A DNA stretch of 9,655 nucleotides from Gammaproteobacteria bacterium. Its GTDB lineage: Bacteria; Pseudomonadota; Gammaproteobacteria; Arenicellales; JAHEKD01. The translations under genes were made by a program, and so were the position numbers. Shown here piece after piece: positions 1-6,511 of this stretch (positions are counted from its first letter, which is position 1; every line of letters begins with the position of its first letter). The notes beneath the pieces are model-generated. The model searched no databases. It was not told where the DNA came from and worked only from the letters and a program-made list of their open reading frames with translations. The stretch is taken from positions 1 to 9,655 of the forward strand of contig JAHEKD010000050.1 of NCBI GenBank assembly GCA_024638545.1. Reading direction: 5' to 3'.

Positions 1-1
1 C

Positions 2-1237
2 CTGCTGCTTCTGACCACCTTGATTTGTCTGATATTACTGTTTCTGAAGTATTTTCCAAAACATTTATTAATGACACCGGTGCTTCGCGGTGCCTATGCC
101 AATTTACAGGCGAGACCGGTACTAACATCAATGCAGATTGCAGGATTCGGATTAAGCACTTTTGCGATTGTATTAATTTTGTTGTTCAGGCACGATCTGT
201 TTGCACAATGGAACCAGCAAATTCCGCCGGATGCACCTAACCGTTTTGTGTTTGACATCCTCACTACCGATAAAGCAGCGTTTGAGTCTCAGCTGGCATC
301 AAAAGATATTAATACCACCATATATCCAATCGTGCGAGGGCGCCTGACAAAAATCAATGACCAGGTTGTTCAAAAAGCAGTCAGTAAAGAGGACCAAGAC
401 TCGGGAGAGGAATCGCTTGAGCGTGACCTGGCATTGACCCAGGTCAGTGAATTACCAGATGAGAATATAATCCTAAAAGGCGAATTTATTAATTCAATAA
501 ACTTGGCGGATTCAGGATACTTGCCGGTTTCTGTTGAATCTCAACTCGCTGAAAAACTGAGTTTAAACATTGGTGATAAACTGGAGTTTATTATCGAAGG
601 TCAGTCGTTAATCGCTCAGATAAGCAGTTTTAGAAGCGTAAACTGGGAGAATTTCAATCCTAATTTTTACATGATATTCCCGCAAGGTTCCCTGGATGGA
701 TTCAGCCAGACCTGGTTAACGAGCTACTTTCTGCCCTCCGGAAACAGCCAATTTGAAAATCTCATTAGTAAACAATTTCCCGGTGTCTCGGTCATTGACA
801 TCGATTTTATTTTAAAACGCATCCGTAATATTCTGGACCAGGTAAGTTCAGCGATGGAGCTTATTTTTTCGATGACTGTATTGGCCGGTATTGCTGTATT
901 TTGGGCTGCATTAATTATCACTTTTGATGAAAAACAGAGGCAGGCCGCGCTATTACGTGCTCTGGGGGCCTCACGTCAAAATATCTGCCGGCGTTTTTTA
1001 TCTGAACAACTGTTCATTGGCCTTTTTTCGGGTATTTTGGCAAGCACAATTTTGTTGATTGTCTCCTGGTTAATCAGCACCAGGGTACTGGATATTGAGT
1101 GGACAATCCCGTTTGTATACCTGCTTAGCCTCCCGATTGTGTTGATGATTGTTCTGTGCGCACTATCGTGGTTTCAATTGAAAAGGATTATTCAGTCCTC
1201 ACCCTATCGCGTGTTACAAAAGGCAGAAACCGCATAG
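2..1237 (+). CDS. ybbP: YbbP-like ABC transporter permease, C-terminal part (5' end outside window)
   Basis: This is an inner-membrane permease of the FtsX/MacB type. In the known family it pairs with a YbbA-like ATPase and is thought to move hydrophobic or envelope compounds; the substrate is not settled. The frame is open to the left edge (Leu-rich codons before a TTG at 20), so 20 is not the true start; the family is about 800 residues and 411 codons are visible. Visible parts are an amphipathic stretch and transmembrane segment (MQIAGFGLSTFAIVLILLF), a family-typical turn PPDAPNRF, a periplasmic domain of about 210 residues, then three transmembrane helices. The FtsX-type loop RALGASRQNICRRFLSEQL lies between the first two of these helices. 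The protein ends with SSPYRVLQ, like the SPLRVLR end of the family. The gene closes with TAG at 1235-1237. The next gene has its own promoter 130 bases downstream, so this is likely the last gene of its operon. Confidence 0.9.
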   Translation: MLLLTTLICLILLFLKYFPKHLLMTPVLRGAYANLQARPVLTSMQIAGFGLSTFAIVLILLFRHDLFAQWNQQIPPDAPNRFVFDILTTDKAAFESQLASKDINTTIYPIVRGRLTKINDQVVQKAVSKEDQDSGEESLERDLALTQVSELPDENIILKGEFINSINLADSGYLPVSVESQLAEKLSLNIGDKLEFIIEGQSLIAQISSFRSVNWENFNPNFYMIFPQGSLDGFSQTWLTSYFLPSGNSQFENLISKQFPGVSVIDIDFILKRIRNILDQVSSAMELIFSMTVLAGIAVFWAALIITFDEKQRQAALLRALGASRQNICRRFLSEQLFIGLFSGILASTILLIVSWLISTRVLDIEWTIPFVYLLSLPIVLMIVLCALSWFQLKRIIQSSPYRVLQKAETA

Positions 1238-1459
1238 ACTCAGGCGCGGTGACCGGTCGAGTCATTTAACCGATTTTCCAGGGTATTTGGCCCTATGCAA
1301 TTGTATCACCTTGTAATGCGCGCATTAACTTTCATATTTTTACAAAACTTCATGGCAATTTCCTGATTGAATCCTTACAAAATTTTAAGCTATAATGACT
1401 ATACAATGTAGAACAGTGTATCAGCATCGATAATTATAAGGAATAATCTGGGAGTCAAA
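1238..1459. other. Intergenic region between ybbP-like gene and the exoprotein gene
   Basis: No gene is seen in these 222 bases. The left part has weak dyads only: GACTC at 1237-1241 against GAGTC at 1259-1263 around the palindrome GACCGGTC (1251-1258), and AGGG/CCCT at 1280-1283/1291-1294. None is followed by a T tract, so no intrinsic terminator for the permease can be claimed. The right part is AT-rich and carries the promoter annotated separately. Confidence 0.6.
1367..1396 (+). promoter_or_regulatory. Sigma70-type promoter for the secreted FG-GAP/Calx-beta gene
   Basis: A perfect -10 box TATAAT lies at 1391-1396 and TTGAAT (4 of 6 to TTGACA) at 1367-1372, with an 18-base spacer. Transcription would begin near 1403, giving a leader of about 57 bases before the ATG at 1460. 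The surrounding sequence is AT-rich, as expected of a promoter. The boxes are read from the sequence; promoter activity is inferred. Confidence 0.65.
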
Positions 1460-4400
1460 ATGGGAAGGGTAATGGTATACAGCCGCTTTTATTCATGTAT
1501 TAGAAACGCTTATCACGCTAAGCTGGTAAACTTGGTAGCCACATTTGGGATGCTGGCATTTTCAACTCAATCAGTTGCACAAATCCAGTTTCAGGACGTC
1601 ACCAGCAGCGCCGGACCGTTTCATACCGGTGAGTCATGGGGCGCATCGTGGTGTGATATCAATGGAGATAGATACCCGGATTTGTATGTATCAAATCACG
1701 GTATGCAGACCAGCATATATCGCAATAACAGCGGCAATTCGTTCACCGATATCACCCCGCAGGCCGATCTGGATCAAAAGCTGTATAAACCCGGTGACAG
1801 GAATACAAACGAAGCGGATATACATGGCGCCAGCTGTGCGGACTGGGACAACGATGGTGATCAGGATATTTTTGCAACGCGCAGCTCATCCGGTGCGACT
1901 GTATTTTTGTTTGAAAATGACGGCACCGGCAAATTTCGGGAGCGCAGGACCTCTTACGGCATTGGCGGTGCTATTGGTGGTGGTCGCTTACCGGTGCTCA
2001 TGGATTACGATAACGACGGCAAAACCGACTTCGCGCTTGCAAAAAACGACAGCGCCAGATTGCTTTTGTTCAAACAGGTCGCTAACAAACGATTCACCAA
2101 TACCACCTCTTCGACAGGGATGTCTCTGCAGTGTGACCGCAATGCCTTCGGATTTCCAATACGTTTGTTCGATGATGACAAGCATCTTTATTTCTGCATG
2201 TATCAGGCCAAAGTACCTCAGAAAGTGTTTGACACGACGGTCATACCGTTCAGGGATGTCACCAGTAAAGTCGACAGCACCGGGATTTATTCGGATGCTA
2301 CCATGGCCGATTTTAATAATGATTTGAAAACTGACATGGTAGTCATTCGCGGTAAAAACCGCCCAAATGAAATCAAGCGCCTCAACTCCGGACGTATCGA
2401 AGCCTGGGTCACCGCTAACGTCCCGGGTGAGCAGCGATTAATCAAATTCAAATCAACCGGCAATATTACAGTTAAATTACACTCTCGTTCAGTGGCGACC
2501 AAAAATCAGACGACTAATAAATACGAAAAAATCTATATTGGTTCAAGCGGCGCGCATCCAAGCGTAACACCGGGTGTAAGATACCCGGTCATCACCCTCA
2601 ACCCGAATAATACAGCACATCAGGGCATTCCTTCGAATATAAATCCCGGTGGTGCTTACTTGGGTTACAACACAGCCACGCAGGAGTGGAACATTTACCT
2701 GACCACCGACCTGGTGTACTTCACTTTCGATGGACAGGGCTTTAATGTGCCCACACTCTCAGGACTTACCGGTTCTGACGGCAACATGAAACCGGTATTC
2801 CTGATGAATAACGGAAACCGGCTCGTGAACTCAGGTGCCAAGGGCGTTGATTCGATTACCTGCAATTCAGTAATCGCCGAGGATTTCGATAACGACATGG
2901 ATGTGGATTTATATATTGGCTGCGGCGGATCTGTGCAAAACCTGGCCAACCGGTTTTACTGGAACAACGGCAACGGCAACTTCTCCGGCGGCGGCGGGCA
3001 CGGCGCTGCAGGTAGTGTCGGGGCAGGCGTCGCCGGTAAAAAAGGGACGACTGAATCAGTCGTGGCGGCGGATTATAACGTGGACGGTTTTATCGATATA
3101 CTGGTGACTCAGGGAAATCGAATATTTCCGCATAATCGCAAGGATGGCTTCAGTGGCGGTGGTCCCGATGAATTATTCCGAAATTTGGCAAATAATGGCA
3201 ATAAATGGCTGCTGATAGATCTTCGCGGGATCGCTTCGACGCGTGACGGCTTTGGCACCAAAGTCATCGTCACGGCCGGTGGTGTTTCCCAACTGCGTGA
3301 GCAGGACGGCCGCTATCACCGGTGGGTCCACGATCACCGGCGCCTGCATTTCGGTCTGAAAAATAACAGTACAGCCAACGTCAGAATCGAATGGCCCGAT
3401 GGCACCGTCGATACATACAATAATGTGGCCGCGAATAAACTCTATGAAGCCATACAGAATGGCGGACTGCAAAATATCACCCCCGGCACACCGCCAGCCG
3501 GGAAACAGATTAGTATCAACAGCGTCACTGTTTCAGAGGCAGCCGGAACTGCTCAGCTAACGCTCAGCCTGTCTCAGCCAAGTTCATCTGCGATCAGCGT
3601 AGACTATGCAACGGCGAACGGCAGCGCGACAGCGGGTTCTGACTACACGGCACGTTCAGCTACTGTTACTTTTCAGCCTGGCCAAACCAGTAAAACGGTA
3701 ACAATCACCATCACTGATGATTCAGTGGCTGAACCAACTGAAAATTTTACCGTCAATTTAAGCAACCCAACTGGCGGCGCGACCATATCACAGCCGACCG
3801 GTACGGTGACAATCAATGATAACGACGCTTCGAGTGGCGGCGAAACCATCAGTATCAACAGCCTTGCTGTCTGGGAAAGCGCCGGCAGTGCTGTATTAAC
3901 AATCAGCCTGTCAGATGCCGCCGAAGCAATAGTCACTGTTGACTATGCAACGGCGAACGGTAGCGCTACAGCGGGTTCAGACTACACGGCGCGCTCAGCC
4001 ACCGTTACCTTCCAGCCTGGCCAGACCAGTAAAACGGCAACAATCACCATCAATGATGATTCAGTGGCTGAACCGGTTGAAAACTTTACCGTCGTTTTAA
4101 GCAATCCGACAGGCGAAGCAACCCTTTCACAGCCGATCGGCACGGTCACGATTAATGACAATGACAGTTCAGGTGGAGGCGATATCGCCTGTGGTGATCC
4201 AAACTATAATCGAGCAACAGATCGCGGCCTGTTTATCTGGAAAGATTGCGAGGGTGACGGCCGCTGGTACGTCCACGGAACAGGTGGCGGAGGTTCATCT
4301 GTAGAGTATATAGGAAGTGTAGTAACCGACAAATCATTCAGTAATGTCACACCCATAAGCATGGAAAGCAGCGATTCACTTGTAAGCAACTCACAGTCAA

Positions 4401-4912
4401 TCAGCTTCACCATCAACACGGGCAGTGTCTGGCATGACGCTTTCAGTTTCAATGTCGCGACCGGGACCAGCTGTTTAACCCTTGATTTGCCTGCTGGGGA
4501 AGTAATTCGAGTCGGCGCTTCAAAAACACAAGCCAGCTCGCCGTTTAACATAGAAACCCTGGCAACATGCAGCGGCGGTACGGGTCACAATATCACCATT
4601 AACGATCGTACGGTTACGGAGGGGACCGACAAAGTCATCATGGCGGTAACACTATCGTCGGCCAGCACTTCGACAGTAAGAGTCAATTTCTCCACATCCA
4701 ACGGCAGCGCTACGGCGGGCTCAGATTATGTGGCACGGTCAGGCCGGATAACCTTCCAGCCGGGCCAAACAGACAAAACAGCGACGATCACCCTGCTCAA
4801 TGACGGCACGGTGGAAGATACTGAAAACTTCAGCGTCAACCTGAGTAACGCAACCGGTGGTGCCACGATTACAAAACCAGTGGGCACTGTAACGATTAAC
4901 GATGATGATTAA
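1460..4912 (+). CDS. Large secreted FG-GAP/VCBS, ASPIC/UnbV and Calx-beta protein
   Basis: This 1150-residue exported protein has no enzymatic motif; calcium-dependent adhesion or matrix binding is inferred from its domains. A signal peptide covers residues 1-40, with a hydrophobic core at about 22-36 and cleavage after SVA. Calcium-loop motifs of the DxNxDxxxD kind lie near residues 66, 128, 182, 284, 475 and 538, as in beta-propeller FG-GAP repeats. A non-repeat segment (about 299-470) occurs in similar CRTAC1-like proteins. An ASPIC/UnbV domain spans about 582-665, with GFGTKV, EQDGRYH, LHFGL and EWPDGT. Calx-beta modules lie at about 682-788, 795-902 and 1043-1150, each ending TVTINDxD. 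A four-cysteine module (about 908-1042) sits between the second and third. GGGAG at 1450-1454 is 5 bases before the ATG; an in-frame ATG at 1472 also has a purine-rich upstream and would shorten the n-region by four residues. The gene stops exactly at a domain edge, with no visible sorting tail. Confidence 0.93.
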   Translation: MGRVMVYSRFYSCIRNAYHAKLVNLVATFGMLAFSTQSVAQIQFQDVTSSAGPFHTGESWGASWCDINGDRYPDLYVSNHGMQTSIYRNNSGNSFTDITPQADLDQKLYKPGDRNTNEADIHGASCADWDNDGDQDIFATRSSSGATVFLFENDGTGKFRERRTSYGIGGAIGGGRLPVLMDYDNDGKTDFALAKNDSARLLLFKQVANKRFTNTTSSTGMSLQCDRNAFGFPIRLFDDDKHLYFCMYQAKVPQKVFDTTVIPFRDVTSKVDSTGIYSDATMADFNNDLKTDMVVIRGKNRPNEIKRLNSGRIEAWVTANVPGEQRLIKFKSTGNITVKLHSRSVATKNQTTNKYEKIYIGSSGAHPSVTPGVRYPVITLNPNNTAHQGIPSNINPGGAYLGYNTATQEWNIYLTTDLVYFTFDGQGFNVPTLSGLTGSDGNMKPVFLMNNGNRLVNSGAKGVDSITCNSVIAEDFDNDMDVDLYIGCGGSVQNLANRFYWNNGNGNFSGGGGHGAAGSVGAGVAGKKGTTESVVAADYNVDGFIDILVTQGNRIFPHNRKDGFSGGGPDELFRNLANNGNKWLLIDLRGIASTRDGFGTKVIVTAGGVSQLREQDGRYHRWVHDHRRLHFGLKNNSTANVRIEWPDGTVDTYNNVAANKLYEAIQNGGLQNITPGTPPAGKQISINSVTVSEAAGTAQLTLSLSQPSSSAISVDYATANGSATAGSDYTARSATVTFQPGQTSKTVTITITDDSVAEPTENFTVNLSNPTGGATISQPTGTVTINDNDASSGGETISINSLAVWESAGSAVLTISLSDAAEAIVTVDYATANGSATAGSDYTARSATVTFQPGQTSKTATITINDDSVAEPVENFTVVLSNPTGEATLSQPIGTVTINDNDSSGGGDIACGDPNYNRATDRGLFIWKDCEGDGRWYVHGTGGGGSSVEYIGSVVTDKSFSNVTPISMESSDSLVSNSQSISFTINTGSVWHDAFSFNVATGTSCLTLDLPAGEVIRVGASKTQASSPFNIETLATCSGGTGHNITINDRTVTEGTDKVIMAVTLSSASTSTVRVNFSTSNGSATAGSDYVARSGRITFQPGQTDKTATITLLNDGTVEDTENFSVNLSNATGGATITKPVGTVTINDDD
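3602..3735 (+). repeat. Tandem Calx-beta coding repeat, copy 1
   Basis: This 134-base block encodes the core of the first Calx-beta module. It matches 3941-4074 without gaps at 122 of 134 positions by hand count, 339 bases (113 codons) apart. Ten of the 12 differences are silent. Confidence 0.9.
3941..4074 (+). repeat. Tandem Calx-beta coding repeat, copy 2
   Basis: This is the second copy of the block at 3602-3735, encoding the core of the second Calx-beta module. The two amino-acid changes between copies are Val to Ala and Thr to Asn. The third Calx-beta module (about 4675-4912) shares protein motifs such as NGSATAGSDY but is much more diverged in DNA. Confidence 0.9.
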
Positions 4913-4980
4913 GCTTCAGATATTAAAAGACTTTTTTGGTACAGATATTTTTAAAAGGTAGATAATCCTTACCCAATGTT

Positions 4981-5005
4981 GGTTCGGTTTTTTTGAAACC
5001 GGGCC
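4981..5005 (+). terminator. Hairpin downstream of the exoprotein gene, possible terminator
   Basis: GGTTCGGTTT at 4981-4990 pairs with AAACCGGGCC at 4996-5005 (10 bp including two G-U pairs) around a TTTTG loop. It lies 68 bases after the stop codon. There is no T run after the stem on either strand, so it is not a classical intrinsic terminator. It could instead protect the mRNA 3' end. Confidence 0.35.
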
Positions 5006-5027
5006 ATGTCATTTGTCCTTACTAACC

Positions 5028-5043
5028 CGGATTTCTCACCAGG
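5028..5043 (-). repeat. Terminal inverted repeat, left end of the 5022-5370 element
   Basis: The sequence CGGATTTCTCACCAGG is a perfect inverse match to 5355-5370. Its core ATTTCTCACC recurs at 8653-8662 and, inverted, at 8809-8818. Confidence 0.85.
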
Positions 5044-5137
5044 CGAACTGATTGTCAGAGCGAATGTTATGATTCAAGGCGTTATGTTCAAAAAAGAGAT
5101 AGAGAGCAACAACACGCTGTCCTGTTTGGTTTTTGGC

Positions 5138-5215
5138 CTAACCGAAATTTAGATAATCTAACGCTTTGCGCAGCAGCTCCTCCAAGCAAAACTCCTGGAA
5201 AAGTGCACTATACAA
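5138..5215 (-). pseudogene. Possible remnant of a transposase C-terminus
   Basis: On the minus strand a 25-codon frame runs from a TTG at 5215 to TAG at 5140-5138; a stop lies just upstream at 5218-5216. It encodes an amphipathic charged segment, FQEFCLEELLRKALDYLNFG, the sort of helix that often ends a protein. Its stop lies about 95-110 bases inside one terminal repeat, as the end of a transposase gene would. No transposase motif is visible, so this could be chance. Confidence 0.2.
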
Positions 5216-5354
5216 CTACCGTAAATGAATTAACGTTACCCGCTAATGTTAACCCGGCATCACATCCTGAACTATCCCCCTTGATCGCAGCTACGGTTAT
5301 GCTTTGTAGGACGATCACCGGCCTGTATCGATAGATCGACCCAATATTCCAAAC

Positions 5355-5370
5355 CCTGGTGAGAAATCCG
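5355..5370 (+). repeat. Terminal inverted repeat, right end of the 5022-5370 element
   Basis: CCTGGTGAGAAATCCG is the exact reverse complement of 5028-5043. Outside it, the conserved CTAG-like end seen in the other three copies is not kept (TATATGG follows). Confidence 0.85.
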
Positions 5371-5394
5371 TATATGGTCTAACTACTTTTACCT

Positions 5395-5434
5395 GTTACT
5401 TTTGCTTGCCGCTTTGATATATAAACAAAGTAAC
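5395..5434 (-). terminator. Inverted repeat just past qor, possible transcript end
   Basis: GTTACTTT at 5395-5402 and AAAGTAAC at 5427-5434 form an 8-bp inverted repeat with a 24-base loop, 8 bases beyond the qor stop codon in the direction of transcription. An alternative inner stem CTTTG/CAAAG also exists. There is no U tract after the stem, so termination is only a guess. Confidence 0.25.
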
Positions 5435-5442
5435 AATAATTT

Positions 5443-6426
5443 CTATGGTATCAACAACGTCGTCCCAGTCGTCTTACGTGACTCAAGATCTTCATGCGCC
5501 TGTCGAACGTCTGCCAATGAATAACGCTGATGGATCGGAATTTTGATATCACCGGAAGCCACGACTTCAAATAAATCATTGGCTGTTTGCTGTAAATCTT
5601 TATCATCAGCCACGTAAGTCATCAAGGTTGGGCGGGTAACATACAGGGAGCCTTTTAGCGACAATTTTCCAAGATCAAAATCCTTAATAGGTCCAGACGC
5701 ATTACCATAGCTCACCAGCAATCCTCGTGGCTGCAGACAGTCCAGTGATGCGTCCAGGGTTGCCTGTCCAACACCATCATAGACGACCGGCACACCGACC
5801 CCATCAGTAATTTCCCTGACCCTTGCAGCGATGTCCTCATGGCTGTAATTAATAGTGTGCTCACATCCAAAATCCTGTGCAAGCTGCGCTTTCTCATCAC
5901 TGCCAACTGTGCCAATAACCCTGGCTCCCAGAGTCCTTGCCCACTGACAGGCGATGAGGCCCACACCACCTGCGGCCGCATGAATCAGTATGGTATCGCC
6001 CGCTTTGACCTGGTATGTCTGGCGTAACAGATAGCTGGCTGTCATGCCCTTTAGCATCATGGCGGCGGCAGTATCCACATTAATGCTCTCCGGCAGCTTG
6101 CTGACACGATTTGCAGGAATGTTGCGGGCTTCGCTGTAGGCGCCAATCGGTCCAGCTCCGTAAGCAACGTAATCACCTGCGTTAAAATCGCTGACAGCTG
6201 CGCCAAGCTTTTCAACAACACCTGCTGCCTCAAGACCCAGACCCGATGGCAAAGGCAGCGGATATAAGCCAGTGCGGTGATAGGTATCGATAAAGTTCAG
6301 GCCTACAGCCATATGACGAATCTGTAATTCATTTTCTGCTGGCTCGGGTAATGGCTGTTCGCAAAAATGCATAACGTCCGGACCACCGGTTTCCTCTATC
6401 CGAATTGCCCTGGTTAAATCGCCCAT
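5443..6426 (-). CDS. qor: NADPH:quinone oxidoreductase, zeta-crystallin type
   Basis: This is a cytoplasmic MDR-superfamily enzyme that reduces quinones with NADPH. It has 327 residues, the length I recall for E. coli QorA, and aligns with it along its whole length from memory. Shared stretches include GxNFIDTYxRxGLYP (residues 42-56), the GLGxEAAG turn (62-69), the LKGxTxxYLLR segment (125-135) and KGSLYVTRP near the C-terminus. The zeta-crystallin/QOR signature is complete at residues 143-164, including the NADPH-binding AAAGGVG (150-156). The catalytic-zinc cysteine and histidine ligands of alcohol dehydrogenases are absent, as expected for QOR. The start is well set: AAGGAG at 6440-6435 is 8 bases before the ATG at 6426-6424. 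The gene lies 85 bases behind the sulfatase gene on the same strand, and no clear promoter is visible in the gap, so co-transcription is likely although the two functions are unrelated. Confidence 0.95.
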   Translation of the reverse strand: MGDLTRAIRIEETGGPDVMHFCEQPLPEPAENELQIRHMAVGLNFIDTYHRTGLYPLPLPSGLGLEAAGVVEKLGAAVSDFNAGDYVAYGAGPIGAYSEARNIPANRVSKLPESINVDTAAAMMLKGMTASYLLRQTYQVKAGDTILIHAAAGGVGLIACQWARTLGARVIGTVGSDEKAQLAQDFGCEHTINYSHEDIAARVREITDGVGVPVVYDGVGQATLDASLDCLQPRGLLVSYGNASGPIKDFDLGKLSLKGSLYVTRPTLMTYVADDKDLQQTANDLFEVVASGDIKIPIHQRYSLADVRQAHEDLESRKTTGTTLLIP

Positions 6427-6434
6427 ATCACGTA

Positions 6435-6440
6435 CTCCTT
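6435..6440 (-). promoter_or_regulatory. Ribosome binding site of qor
   Basis: AAGGAG on the minus strand, 8 bases before the ATG, fixes the qor start at 6426. Confidence 0.8.
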
Positions 6441-6511
6441 GTTAATAATTTCAGTTTTACTTACCGCCACCATAGCAGGGTTGAATTATCAATGCCAGCC
6501 ACGCTTAACAG

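Larger units (their letters stand above)
5022..5370. mobile_element. Decayed mobile element bounded by 16-bp perfect inverted repeats
   Basis: CGGATTTCTCACCAGG at 5028-5043 is repeated in perfect inverse at 5355-5370. The left end extends outward to CTAACCCGGATTTCTCACC (5022-5040), which resembles the ends of the foldback element at 8644-8827. Past the terminal 16 bases the two arms do not match, so the interior is not a palindrome. This is what a gutted insertion sequence or a MITE would look like. A short minus-strand open tail at 5215-5138 may be a transposase remnant. The family is unproven; the ends vaguely recall IS1380-type elements, but that is from memory only. Confidence 0.6.
4913..5442. 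other. Gene-free region with hairpin and decayed inverted-repeat element
   Basis: No intact gene is seen in these 530 bases. They hold, in order, an AT-rich stretch after the exoprotein stop, a 10-bp hairpin (4981-5005), an element bounded by inverted repeats (5022-5370), and an 8-bp inverted repeat (5395-5434) just past the qor stop codon. The two flanking genes converge on this region. Confidence 0.7.

Noticed and set aside
20..22. TTG at 20 as the start of the left-edge permease
   Set aside because: The frame stays open with hydrophobic codons back to position 2, and the family is about twice as long, so the gene enters from outside the window.
1237..1294. Intrinsic terminator after the ybbP-like gene
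   Set aside because: The dyads are 4-5 bp and no T run follows them.
1545..2327. 260-codon plus-strand frame overlapping the exoprotein gene
   Set aside because: It is out of frame with the FG-GAP protein, whose calcium-loop motifs run unbroken through this region; it reads as a low-complexity shadow.
3602..4074. CRISPR-like or satellite repeat
   Set aside because: The repeat keeps the reading frame and encodes Calx-beta modules; there are only two close copies and no spacers.
5403..5442. Promoter for a plus-strand gene near 5412-5430 (AT-rich TATATAAA)
   Set aside because: No plus-strand gene follows; the region lies at the convergent 3' end of qor.
4913..5442. Small RNA gene or tRNA in the gene-free stretch
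   Set aside because: No cloverleaf or promoter-terminator pair could be found; the only structure is the repeat element and two hairpins.
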